The position numbers and the translations under genes are program-made. The notes beneath the pieces are model-generated. The model made no database searches and was not told the DNA's origin. It saw only the letters and a program-made list of their open reading frames with translations. From Pseudomonas fluorescens (lineage in GTDB: Bacteria > Pseudomonadota > Gammaproteobacteria > Pseudomonadales > Pseudomonadaceae), in NCBI RefSeq assembly GCF_018614775.1, contig NZ_JAGGOF010000035.1:1-59309 (forward strand): a stretch of 59,309 bases of DNA, in the 5' to 3' direction. Below, piece after piece: positions 43,828-55,100 of this stretch (within the stretch, counting starts at the first letter, position 1; every line of letters begins with the position of its first letter).

Positions 43828-46166
43828 CCAGTGCCCTGCAACCGACATTTGCTGCCGGCGAGCTGTCCCCATCGGCCAGCGCCCGGACCGACATCGCCCG
43901 CTACTACACCGGCCTGAAGCTGTGCCGCAACTTCATGGTCATGCCCTACGGCGGCGTGCGCAATCGGCCGGGCACAAAGTTCGTGTGCGAGGTGGCGGAT
44001 TCCACCAAATTGAACCGACTGATCCCGTTCCAGTTCAACGATGAGCAGACCTACATCCTTCAATTCAGCGACCTGCAAATGCACGTCATCAAGGATGGTG
44101 GTCAAGTCTTGTTCGGCCCTGGGCCTTTCGTTGGCCTGCCGTACCAGATCGCGATGCCCTACACCCAATTCGACCTGAAACAGCTGAACTTCACCCAGTC
44201 CGCTGACGTGATGACCTTCGCGCATACCTCCTACAGGCCGCGCGAACTGAGCCGCCTGGCGCACGACAACTGGACCACGGCCGAGTTGAACCTGGCCCCG
44301 CGCATAGCCGCGCCTGCATCAGCCACGGCAACCGCAACCGCCGGCACCGGGGCAACACAGTCTTGGCGCTACCAGATAACCGCCGTGCTTGATGACGGGA
44401 ACAGCATTGATGAGTCGCTGCCGGTCACGTCCAATGCCGTAACGATCTTTGCTGACACGGCATCAGCAACCATCGTGTGGCCTGCTGTTACTGGCGCCAC
44501 CTACTACATCGTCTACAAGGACAACGCCGGCGCCGGGATCTACGGGTTCATTGGCCGGGCCACGGCGCTGACATTCACCGACCGCAACATCACTGCAGTG
44601 AAGACCGACACCCCGCCCAATGGCTCTGATCCTTTCGTAGGTGCGAACAACTACCCTGGCGCCGTGGGTTACTTCCAGCAACGTCTGGTGTTCGCCGGTA
44701 GCAACCTCAGTCCGCAAACCTTCTGGATGAGCAAAACCGGCCTGTTCAAGAACTTCGGCTACTCGATCCCGAACAAGGACGACGACGCGATCACGTTCAC
44801 GATCGCCAGCACTGAAGTGAACAAGGTCCGCCACCTGATCGGCCTGCGCAAGCTGCTGGGGCTGACCTCGGGCGGTGAGTGGACGTTTACCGGCGGCGAC
44901 ACCGGGCTGACTGCAAAGTCCATTCAGGCCAGCCAGGAAGGTTACGACGGCTCAGCCATTGTGCCGCCGGTGGTAGTGGGCAGTAGCGCGGTCTATGTCC
45001 AAGCGCGGGGCAGCCGCGTTTCGTCGTTCGGGTACTCGCTCGAAGCCGATGGTTTCGCCGCCGGCGACCTGACGCTGTTCAGCGCCCACCTGTTCCGCGG
45101 CTACGAGTTGACCAGCGTTGCCTACCAGAAGATTCCCGACTCGATCGTCTGGTATGTGCGCGATGACGGGAAGCTGCTGGGCATGACCTATCTGCCCGAA
45201 CAGCAGCTTGTTGGCTGGCACTGGCACGACACGGACGGTTTCGTCGAGTCGATTGCCTGCATCCCCGAAGGCCAGGAGGACGCGCTCTACATGGTGGTCC
45301 GGCGCACGATCAATGGCGTGCAAAAACGCTATGTCGAGCGCATGGCTACCCGCCAAGTCCTGTCGGTCGAGGATGCATTCTTTGTGGATTGCGGCCTGAC
45401 CTATGACGGACGCAATACCGACATTACCAAAACCCTGCAATTGACCGGCGGCGTCAGCTGGCAATACCCAGAAGTTGTCACCATGACGGCGGCCGGGCAC
45501 GCGCCATTCTCCGTGGCGAGCGTCGGGGTTGAGTACATGATCCGATTCCGTCCTGTTGACGTATATGGAGAAGTCAGCACCGCGAGCGTCCGCGTGGTGG
45601 TCACCAACTACATCAGTCCGACCGTGGTATCAGTCAAGCTTCAGGTCGTTTGCCCTGAAGTACTGCGCGGGCATGCCATCGCGGACTGGGCGCGTATGGC
45701 AAAGACCATCACAGGCCTGGGACATCTGGAGGGGAAGACCGTTTCCATCCTGGCTGACGGCAGCGTTCACCCACAACGCGTGGTCAGCGGCGGCGCTATC
45801 GTCCTGCAAGAGGCGGCCGGCGTGGCACATATCGGGCTGCCTTATCAGTCGGACATGGAAACCCTTGATCTTGAGCTGAAGAACGGCAACGAGACGGTGC
45901 TCGACAAGAAAATCGCGGTCACCTCGCTGACGGTTATGGTGGAAGAGTCGCGCGGGATCTTCGCCGGCAAAGACAAGGATTCGCTCTACGAGGCCAAGAC
46001 TGAGCGGGAAACCTACGAGCAAGCGCTCGACGCGATCACTGGTCAGGTCGATATCAATATCTCTAACAGTTGGAACGGCAAGGGCCGGGTATTCATCCGT
46101 CAAGCCGACCCGCTGCCGCTTTCCGTGCTGGCCGTAATCCCAGAGGTAACCATCGGTGGCCGCTGA
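43824..46166 (+). CDS. Tail nozzle/stabilisation protein
   Basis: 780 aa, large beta-rich protein starting with TSALQPTFAAGELSPSASARTDIARYYTGL, a typical opening of podoviral nozzle or tail proteins (T7 gp12 role; Bbp13-like in BPP-1). Repeated fibronectin-like segments lie in the first half. Coupled to both neighbours. Confidence 0.82.
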   Translation: MTSALQPTFAAGELSPSASARTDIARYYTGLKLCRNFMVMPYGGVRNRPGTKFVCEVADSTKLNRLIPFQFNDEQTYILQFSDLQMHVIKDGGQVLFGPGPFVGLPYQIAMPYTQFDLKQLNFTQSADVMTFAHTSYRPRELSRLAHDNWTTAELNLAPRIAAPASATATATAGTGATQSWRYQITAVLDDGNSIDESLPVTSNAVTIFADTASATIVWPAVTGATYYIVYKDNAGAGIYGFIGRATALTFTDRNITAVKTDTPPNGSDPFVGANNYPGAVGYFQQRLVFAGSNLSPQTFWMSKTGLFKNFGYSIPNKDDDAITFTIASTEVNKVRHLIGLRKLLGLTSGGEWTFTGGDTGLTAKSIQASQEGYDGSAIVPPVVVGSSAVYVQARGSRVSSFGYSLEADGFAAGDLTLFSAHLFRGYELTSVAYQKIPDSIVWYVRDDGKLLGMTYLPEQQLVGWHWHDTDGFVESIACIPEGQEDALYMVVRRTINGVQKRYVERMATRQVLSVEDAFFVDCGLTYDGRNTDITKTLQLTGGVSWQYPEVVTMTAAGHAPFSVASVGVEYMIRFRPVDVYGEVSTASVRVVVTNYISPTVVSVKLQVVCPEVLRGHAIADWARMAKTITGLGHLEGKTVSILADGSVHPQRVVSGGAIVLQEAAGVAHIGLPYQSDMETLDLELKNGNETVLDKKIAVTSLTVMVEESRGIFAGKDKDSLYEAKTERETYEQALDAITGQVDINISNSWNGKGRVFIRQADPLPLSVLAVIPEVTIGGR

Positions 46167-46620
46167 AGTCCTCCCGGTGTCGGCAGAAGACGTGCCGGCC
46201 ATCCTGCCACTGGTGCGTCAGGCCGACATCGATGAGATCACCGAAGCCCTGGGCATCCCCATGGATGAAGCGCTGATGGACGCCGTGACCGACAGCCTCA
46301 ACGCCAGGAAGATCGTGGTGGAGGGCCTGGTGGTCGCGGTGTTCGGCGATGCGACCTACAGCATTCTCGGCTCCGTCGGCGTGCCATGGCTGATTAGCAC
46401 AGTGCATGTTGAGCGGCATGCGCGGGCATTTCTGAAGGTCTGCAAGCCAGAAGTGCAGGGCATGCTCACCCGGCACCATCATTTGCTGAACTACGTCGAC
46501 GCCCGCAACACAGCCGCAATCCGCTGGCTGAAGTGGCTGGGCTTCACCTTTGCCCCGGCCGTCCCCTATGGCCCCAAGGGCTTCCTGTTTCACCCATTCA
46601 CCTTGAACAGAGAGAATTGA
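46156..46620 (+). CDS. Gp13-like internal virion/GNAT-fold protein
   Basis: 154 aa from GTG 46156, overlapping the nozzle gene by 11 bp. The pattern HVERHARAFLKVCKPEVQGML...LLNYVDARNTAAIRWLKWLGF is the acetyltransferase-like fold of T7 gp13/DUF2833 proteins. Its part in assembly is known in T7; acetyltransferase activity is not shown. Confidence 0.8.
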   Translation: MAAEVLPVSAEDVPAILPLVRQADIDEITEALGIPMDEALMDAVTDSLNARKIVVEGLVVAVFGDATYSILGSVGVPWLISTVHVERHARAFLKVCKPEVQGMLTRHHHLLNYVDARNTAAIRWLKWLGFTFAPAVPYGPKGFLFHPFTLNREN

Positions 46621-46622
46621 TT

Positions 46623-47096
46623 ATGTGCTGGATGGCATTGATCCCGGTCGCCATATCCCTGGTCGGCGGAATGATGGGCGCGCAGAACGCCAAGCAGGAG
46701 GGCGCGTTCAATGCGGGCATGCTCAACCGAAATGCCGCGCTGAAAGAGCAGACGGCGCAGGAAACCCTGTTCGCCGGCGACACCTCGGCAGACTGGCAGC
46801 GCGTGCGCACTGGGCAGGCGGTGGGCACGCAGCGTTCCGTCCAGGCAGCCAACGGCATTGATGTGAACAGCGGAAGTGCTGCCCAACTGCAGGATGACAC
46901 GGCCATGATCGGCGAGCTGGACGCCCTGACCATCCAGAACAACGCCGCCCGGGAGGCGTATGGCTACCGTATCCAGGCTGATCAGGATCGCATGAATGCC
47001 GTACAGACCGTGACCAATGCCGGTAACAAGGCCACCGGTTCAATCCTGGGCGGCATCGGCGGTGCGTTTGGCTCGTTCGCTGGAGGCATGTCATGA
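46623..47096 (+). CDS. Internal virion protein B-like (gp14)
   Basis: 157 aa from ATG 46623. Hydrophobic N-terminus (WMALIPVAISLVGGMMGA), Ala/Gln-rich helices (VQAANGIDVNSGSAAQLQDD) and a Gly-rich end: the gp14-like ejection protein. The frame before 46623 is a shadow. Confidence 0.8.
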   Translation: MCWMALIPVAISLVGGMMGAQNAKQEGAFNAGMLNRNAALKEQTAQETLFAGDTSADWQRVRTGQAVGTQRSVQAANGIDVNSGSAAQLQDDTAMIGELDALTIQNNAAREAYGYRIQADQDRMNAVQTVTNAGNKATGSILGGIGGAFGSFAGGMS

Positions 47097-49192
47097 GGGT
47101 GCCGACGTTCGACACGGCCCAGGTTCAACAGCAGCCCGGGCGGGCGGTGGAATTGCGCGGCGTGGCACCGGATAACTCTGGTATTGAGCAAGGGCTGCGC
47201 AGTTTTCAGCGTGGCGCGGAGATCCTGGCCAGCAAGTCGCGAGAACAGGCCGACACCGCGTCAATCATGGACGCCGACCGCAAGCTGACCGAATGGCAGC
47301 AGAGCACGATGTTCAATCCTGAGGGCGGCGTTTACACCCGCAAGGGCGCTGCCGCTCTGGACATCACCAATCAGACGTTGAGCCAGTTCGAGGAGGCCCA
47401 GGCGAAGATCGCCGAGACGCTGACCAATGATCAGCAAAAGGCCAGGTACGCCCAGATCGTTGCTGGGCGCCGCAACTCGCTGTCCAGCGAGCTGAATAAA
47501 TACGAGTTCTCCCAGCGGGAGCAGTATTACGACGATACCGCCGAAGGGCAGCGCAAGAGCGCCATTCAGGGAGCAGCGCTGTACGCCGACGACCCGCAGC
47601 AGTTGGCCTACTACCAGACCAAAATGAACATCGTCGAAGGGGCTGAGGCGCAGCGCAAAGGGCTTCCTGCCGAACTGGCGGAACAGAAACGTCTGGAGGC
47701 CAACACCAGGTTGAACGCTGCCGTCATCGAACAACTCGCCGCGCGCGACCCGATGAAGGCGCGGGAATACTTCACCAGCAACGCCATCAACATGACCGCT
47801 GACGCACAGGTCAAGGCAGCGGAAATGCTCAAGCCGCTGATCGACCGCCAGGTCGGCGTCAGTGTTGGTTCCAAGGCAGTCGAGGCCGTGAGCAGTCAGG
47901 ACAATCGCGTGTTCGCCTCAATCCTGCAGGCTGAAAGTGGTGGCAAGCAGTTCGACCGCAATGGGGAGCCGATGACCTCCAGTCGTGGCGCTATCGGCGC
48001 CGCCCAGATCATGCCCGGCACTGGCCCCGAAGCAGCGAAGCTTGCTGGCGTCGAATGGGATGAAAACCGCTTTCGCAACGATGCCGACTACAACCGGCAA
48101 CTGGGCCAGGCCTATTTCCAGAAGCTGACCAATGACTTCCGGTCGCCAGCGTTGGCGGTGGCAGCCTACAACGCTGGCCCAGGCATGGTGAACGACTGGA
48201 TCAACGGCACCAATGCCACCGGAAAGAACGAAAGCAAGCTCAAGTTGGGCGACCCACGTACCGGCGAGATAAGCCAGGCTGAATTCCTCGACAGGATTCC
48301 CTTCAAGGAAACCCGCGAGTACACCCAAAAGGTGCTGGGCAAGGCATTGCAGGCGCAAGAGCCAAGCTTTGGCGAGGTGGCCCAGGCCATCGACTCGAGA
48401 GACGACCTCACAGCAGATCAGAAAGCGATTGCCCTGAAAGCCGCGAAAGATCGAATTGATTGGCAGGCCGAGCAGCGCAAGCAACAGGACGCGCAGAACC
48501 TCGAATCAGCATGGGATGTGGTTTTGCAAGGAAATAGCTGGGACTCGATTCCGGCCAGCACCTGGGCCGCGCTGCCAGCCGCGGGTCGCAAACAGATCAT
48601 GGAGTACAAGCCTGGTCGGCCAACAGACCAAGAGGTTTATTACCGGGCCCGCGACGAGATCGTCAATGGCAACGAGCTGAACCTGCTGGCGATGCGCGGA
48701 AAGCTTTCCGACACCGACTTTCAGGAGCTGACGAAGCTTCAGCAGGACCGCCGTGAGAAGGGCGCCGAAGCCACGGCATCCATCGGTAGCAATGACGACA
48801 TCTTCAAGGAGGCCCTGCGCATCGCCGGCATTGACCCGGACGCCAAGGCTGGCAAGGCCGATGCCAAGTCTGTTGCGGCGGCTCGCCGGTACGTCGATAC
48901 CCAGATCCGCGCCTTGGAGCAGGACCAGGGCAAGAAGGCGACATCCGACCAGGTGCAAAAGGTCGTGGACCGGGCATTCATTCAGGGCGACGTGCCGGGT
49001 TCCGGCTTGATGGGACTGTTCTCCACCAAGAGACGCACCTTCGAGCGGGAGCCCGGCGACCAGGTGATCGTCCGGGACATCAAGCAAATTCCAGCCGACG
49101 AGCACCAGCAGATCGTCGAAGCGCTTAAGCGCCATGGTCGTGTGGCAAATGACGCTGAAATCCTGAAACTCTTCAACGAGGCCAATCAATGA
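47093..49192 (+). CDS. Virion-associated lytic transglycosylase (ejection protein)
   Basis: 699 aa. An SLT domain (about 270-400) with catalytic Glu281 in LQAESGG, followed by GAIGAAQIMP and VAAYNAGPG, the three SLT motifs. The rest is helical. It is expected to open the peptidoglycan at infection, like the T7 gp15/gp16 core proteins. It overlaps both neighbours by 4 bp. Confidence 0.9.
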   Translation: MRVPTFDTAQVQQQPGRAVELRGVAPDNSGIEQGLRSFQRGAEILASKSREQADTASIMDADRKLTEWQQSTMFNPEGGVYTRKGAAALDITNQTLSQFEEAQAKIAETLTNDQQKARYAQIVAGRRNSLSSELNKYEFSQREQYYDDTAEGQRKSAIQGAALYADDPQQLAYYQTKMNIVEGAEAQRKGLPAELAEQKRLEANTRLNAAVIEQLAARDPMKAREYFTSNAINMTADAQVKAAEMLKPLIDRQVGVSVGSKAVEAVSSQDNRVFASILQAESGGKQFDRNGEPMTSSRGAIGAAQIMPGTGPEAAKLAGVEWDENRFRNDADYNRQLGQAYFQKLTNDFRSPALAVAAYNAGPGMVNDWINGTNATGKNESKLKLGDPRTGEISQAEFLDRIPFKETREYTQKVLGKALQAQEPSFGEVAQAIDSRDDLTADQKAIALKAAKDRIDWQAEQRKQQDAQNLESAWDVVLQGNSWDSIPASTWAALPAAGRKQIMEYKPGRPTDQEVYYRARDEIVNGNELNLLAMRGKLSDTDFQELTKLQQDRREKGAEATASIGSNDDIFKEALRIAGIDPDAKAGKADAKSVAAARRYVDTQIRALEQDQGKKATSDQVQKVVDRAFIQGDVPGSGLMGLFSTKRRTFEREPGDQVIVRDIKQIPADEHQQIVEALKRHGRVANDAEILKLFNEANQ

Positions 49193-52100
49193 GCCGTTAC
49201 GACGACATTCTTTCCAGTGCCGACGGCCAGGATGAGCCCAACAAATACGATGCCGTGATCCAGCGGCAGCGTGATCTGCCAAACCCGCGTACTGCCTTGA
49301 GCTATGTCGCCGACACCAACCCGGACGAGCAGGCCAATATTCAGCGCCTGGCTGAGCTGACCGGCCTGGCGCCGGAAATGGTATCGCGCAACCGGCCAGA
49401 GGTTGAGCGCAAGGCAAAGCTTGATGCCGTGGACTATGACGCGCTGCTGAGCCGTGCGCCGGTTACAAACCAGTTCCTGACCGACCCAAACAATGCTGGC
49501 GTGGCCCACGACGACATCGACGCGCTTTCGAATGTTGAGGGAGCCTTCGACAGCTTCGTCAAGGAGTCGGGTCAGCAGCACTCCACCGATACGGTTGACG
49601 CGCTCTCTCGCGGCATCGGGCAGCTTGGCTTGATCGGCGAGGCAGGGGCAACCCTGCTGGACCGCTCGCTGTCCTCGGTCGGTGGGTTCTTCGTCAACAT
49701 GCTGGCCCCGCAAAGCGCCCTGGACCGTAACGGGACTGATGAACCGAACTACACCAGCCAGAGCGAGGGCGGTGTTGTGAGCGCTGTCGAGGGCTACATG
49801 GCCATGCCGCGTGACCAGCGCATTGCATTCGCCGGCCAGGTGTTCGACCAGGCCCGGGCGGGCGGTGCTGGGTTTGGCAGTGCAGCGGCGGACAGTGGCC
49901 AGTACGCATTGCGTAACCCGGGCCTGATTGGCAATGCGTTGGCTGAGGCACTGCCAAGCCTTGTGGTTGGCGGCGGCTTCGGCGGTATCGCGGCGCAGCC
50001 AGCGAAGAGCCTTGCCGTCAGCCGTCTTGCCAGCACCTTCGCGCAGCGCGCCGCCGAGAAGGCTATTGCCGTGGGCGGCGTGAACTTCGGGGCTGGTGTT
50101 GCGGGCGGTGCAGGCGAGAACCTGGCCGAAGGCTTCAAGAAAACCGGCGACATTGACCAGTCCTATGCCTACAGCCTCAAGCGTACGCTGGCCGAGGCTT
50201 CGGTAAACGCGCTGGGCGGCATGTTGCCCATTCCATTTGCCGGGCGTGGCATTGGCGGCAAGCTCGGCAACATCGCCGTCGAGGGCACAGCCCAGGCTGC
50301 TGGCGGGGCAGGTGGCGCAGCAGCGGGCGCGGCAGCCGTGGGCGAAGAGGCCACCGGTGGCGAGCTGTTCCTGAACGCCGCTCTGGGGCTGGCGACTGCG
50401 CCGGTTGACGTAGCCATTGCTGGGGCGAGTTCGGGCCGTCGCTACTGGCAGATCGAGCAGGACCTGGCCGCCGTCCAGCGCCTGGGCGACATGGCCGAGA
50501 ACTCCAAGCTGTTCAAGCGCTCCCCGCCGCGCGCTGAGGCGCTGATTGCTCGATTGAAAGAGCAGGCCGGCGGCAACGTGGAAAATATTCTGGTGCCGGC
50601 CGAGCAGTTCCAGCGCTATTTCCAGGAGAACAACCTGGACCCCGAGCAGTTCGCCACCGCGGCCACAGGCAATGCTGACGCACTGGCTGAAGCGCTGACC
50701 CTGGGCAGCGATATCTCGATCCCGCTGGAGAAGTGGGCTTCGGTTATCGCGAAGGATGGTCACCACCGGGGTCTGGAGCAGGACATGCGCGCAACCCCTG
50801 ACGCCATGACCCTGCGCGAACTGGCAGAGTTTCAGCAGCGCGCCCCGGAAGAGCTGGACCGGCTGCGTGACCGAGTCGAGCAGGATGCGACTGCGGCGTC
50901 TGATCGCCGGGTATTCGAAGACGTGCGCGGCCAGTTGCTGGGCATTGGCCGAGAGACGCAGACCGCCGACCGGGAAGCGTCTCTGTACCAGTCGGCATTC
51001 CGCTCTCTGGGCGAGCGCTCCGGCATCGATCCCTACGAACTGTTCAGCCAATACCAACTTCGCGTTGGGCGCGACATCCCGGAGGTCCTGCGCAGCCCGG
51101 GCGGCGCCGATCAGCTGGACCTCCTGCTGGACCGCCTGCGCACTGGCGACATCCCGGACGACGCAGCAATCAACGGTCCATCGCTGATTGACTTCATCCG
51201 CGAGCGGGGCGGCATCAACGATGAAGGCGGCGAGCTGGCCGCCCGGGACGCTGACGTCGGGCGTCGAGGCAACAACCGTATCGCCAGGAAGGGCGGGCGC
51301 AGCCTTGACGACATGGCCGCCCAGGCAGCCGAGGCGGGTTACCTTGGCAATGTCCCGACCGCCACCCCTGACATGTTGTTGACAGCGCTCGACAAGGAAC
51401 TGCGTGGTCAGCGCCAGTCGGCCCCTGGCAATATCAATCAGGAGCAAGCCAACACCCGCGGAGCCCTGGACGAGCTGCAGCGTGCCATCGATCAATCAGG
51501 CCTTGACCTGAATGCGCTGGACAACGCGGCGGTGCGCAAGGCGCTACTGGGCAGTGAAACTTTTCGGTTTGATCAGGAGGAGGGCGGTGCGCGTGGCTTC
51601 ATCCAGTTCGACGCCGGGCGCAAGTTCAACATCAAGCTGACCGACAAGGCCAATCTGTCTACCTTCCTGCACGAAACCGGGCATTTTTACCTTGAAGTCA
51701 TGGGCGACTTGGCGGCTCGCACTGATGTTCCCGACCAGGTAAAGCAGGACTATCAGACGATTCTCGACTGGTTTGGTGTGAGCGATCGTTCCGGCATCAA
51801 GGTTGAGCAACACGAGCAGTTTGCCCGTGGCTTCGAGGCGTATTTGCGCGAGGGCAAGGCGCCCAGTGCTGCGTTGCAATCAGCGTTCTCCCGGTTCAAG
51901 GCCTGGCTGACGCAAATCTACCGTGATGCGAGTCGCCTCAACGTCCAGCTCAACGACGAGGTTCGCCGGGTATTCGACCGTCTGCTGGCCACCGACGATG
52001 AGATTGCCGTGGCCCAGGCCCCATACCGCAATCTGTTCTCCGATGCCAAGGTCGCCGGCATGTCACCGGCCGAATTCGACGCGTACCGCGCTGCTGCTGA

Positions 52101-55100
52101 TAAGGCAGGTCAGGCCGCCGAGGAGCGCCTGACCGCCGAAGCCCTGCACGAGTTGACCCGCGAGCAACAGAAGTGGTGGAAGGAAGCGCGTGCCATCATG
52201 CAAGAGGCGGTGACCAAGGAAGTTCACGCCCAGCCGGTGTACCGGGTGCAGGATCTGCTGCTCAAAGGATTGCAAACCGACGGAACCGTTGGTGAGCCAG
52301 TGAGGCTTGCCCGCGGCCCGCTGGTGGAGCGTTATGGAAAGCCAGTGGTATCACGCCTGCGCGGCATGACCAGCGATGACGGGATTCATCCGGATCTGGT
52401 GGCCGAGCAGTTCGGTTACACCTCTGGCGATGAAATGGTTCAGGCCCTGGTGGGCGCCCGTGGCCGCAAGGAGCTGATACAGGCCGAAACCGATGCAAGG
52501 ATGCGGGCCGAGTACGGCGACTTGCTCAACGACGGTTCACTGGCCGATCGTGCTGTCGAGGCAGTGCATAACGATGATCGCGCACAGGTGGTTCGCGAAG
52601 AGCTGCGCGCTATCGATCGATTGCGGCGCCAGGTCGAAAAAGTCCAGAGGGCGCAGGATTCGAACTCTCGCGCCCTGCGCAATGACGCCTACAGCGCTAT
52701 CCCGTCGCTGAAGGACATTCGAGCTGTCGCCACCCAGGTGATCGCCGAGAAGACGGTGCGTGATATCCAGCCCCACCTGTACCTGAACGCCGAGCGCAAG
52801 GCCAACCGTGACGCCTTCAACTTCGCCAGCAAGAACCGCTGGCAGGAAGCCGCCGAGGCCAAACAGCGCGAGTTGCTGAACCACTACCTGTACCGGGAGG
52901 CTACTGCTGCCCGTAAGGAAGAGGAAAAGATCTACACCTTCATGCGCCGTTTCGAAAAGCCCTCGACGCGCGAGCGTATCGGCAAGGCAGGTGCCAGCTA
53001 CCTGGAGCAGATCGAAGGGCTGCTTGATCAATACGAGTTCCGCAAGGTCAGTGGTCCACAGGTAGAGCGTCGCCGAAGCTTGGCCCAGTTCGTCAGCGAG
53101 CAGGAAGCCGCTGGCAATGTAGTCACCGTGCCACAGCACCTGATTGAGCAGAGCGCCAGGGTCAATTATCGGGACCTGACCTTCGAAGAACTGAACGGTG
53201 TGCGCGACGCGGTGGTGAACATCGAACATCTCGCCAGGCTGAAAAACAAGCTGCTGAACCGCAAGGATAAACGCGACTACGAGCAGGCCCGCAGCGACCT
53301 GATCCGCTCCCTCAATGAAAACGTGCCTGTTGACGCGCGCAAGGTGGCGACTTCGGAAAGCAGCGAGACCTCCTCTGACAAAGCCTACAACGCGTTGGCA
53401 GGGATCGATGCCTCGTTGACCCGCATGGAAAACGTGATCAACCGCCTGGATGGCAAGAACACCAGCGGCCCGTGGCACGAACTGGTGTGGAACCCGCTGG
53501 CTGAGGCCCAGGCCAACGAACGCACGCTGTTCAAGAACGGCATTCGCTCCATCGTCGAGCGTTTCGCCGGCATGGACTCAAAGCGCCTGGCCGATCGCTT
53601 CTACATACCCAGCGCCGGGAAGTCATTCAACCGTCGTGAGATCCTGATGCATGCACTGAACACCGGCAACGAGTCGAACCGTACCAAGCTGCTCAAGGGC
53701 AACAAGCTGAACGATGCGGCCCTGGCTGACATGCTGGGCCGCCTGGAAAAGCAGGACTGGGACCTGGTGCAGTCGGTATGGGACTCCTTCGACGCGCTGT
53801 GGCCGGACATCGCTGCCATGTACAAGCGCCTGTCTGGCGTGGCGCCGCCGCGCATTGAGCCAAAACCGGTGAATACCGCGTTTGGTGAATACCGTGGTGG
53901 GTACTTCCCGATCATGTACGACCGCAAGCGAGCCGGCGCGCCCCCGGCGGCCGTGGGCGGTGAACTGTTCAATGAGGGATTTGAGGGGGCGCTGCCCTCC
54001 AATGGCTTCACCAACCAGCGGAACGACAACGCCAGTGGGCCATTGCTGCTGAACCTGAGCGCTATCCCCCAGCGCCTGGCGCAGCATGTCCACGACCTCA
54101 CGCACAGGGAAGCGCTGCAGGATGCCCACCGGCTGACCAAGGATCCACAAATCAGGGCCATGCTAATCAACAAGCTGGGACCGCGCGGCGCGGATTCGTT
54201 CCTGCCGTGGCTGAAGGCGATCGCCAATGACCGCAACCCGCCGGAGACCGGCAACTTCAACGGGTTTCTGGATGCGGCACGGACAAACACGTCGATTGTT
54301 GGCCTGGGTCTTTCCAGCACCACCATGCTGGCGCAGATTGGCGGTCTGATCCCCGGGCTTCGGTACGTCAAGCCAAGGCTGTTGGCGCAAAGCCTGCTCG
54401 ACGGTATTCGCTCGCCCGTGGAGACATACCGGATGATCGCCGACGCATCCCCGGCCATGAGCCTGCGCTGGGATACGGAGGATGGCCGACTGGCCTCCAG
54501 CATGGCCGACCTGATCGGCAAGAATGCCTTCTTCCGAAAACGCGACGACCTGGTGCGCTTCTCGTTCAATCTTCTGGGCTACCTGGACCGTGGCATTTCC
54601 GGAGCGATCTGGCTCGCCAGCTACCGCGAAGGACTGGCGGCGGGCAAGGAGCCGGCCGCCGCCGCGCTCGATGGCGACAACGCCGTCCGACTTTCGCAGG
54701 GTGGTACCGGGGCGATGGATATCGCAGCTATCCAGCGCAAGGATCAGGGCGCTGCCATGCGCTTGCTGACCATGTTCTATACGCCGTTCTCGGCTTACTA
54801 CAACCAGAACCGGGACTTGGCCTTCGAGGCCAAGCAGGGCGCACGTACAGTGGCGAGCGCTGTCGCCTCGATGGTCGCACTGGCGTTCTTCCAGGGTGTG
54901 GTTGGGGATTTGCTCACCGGCAAAGGGCCGGACGAAGACGACAATCTCGCGGCCTGGATGGCGAAAAGCACGCTCGGCTTCGGAGTGTCCGGCTTCCCGG
55001 TGATACGCGACACCCTGGGTGCCGCGCTCAGCGGACACGCTGGATCACTGTCGCCGGCGTGGCAGGCCATCAATGCTGGTCGTCAAGCCGCGGGAGCTGT

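Noticed and set aside
49186..51495. Antisense frame of 769 aa opposite the giant virion gene
   Set aside because: Shadow of codon bias; no family pattern, and it would lie fully against a coding gene in a late operon.
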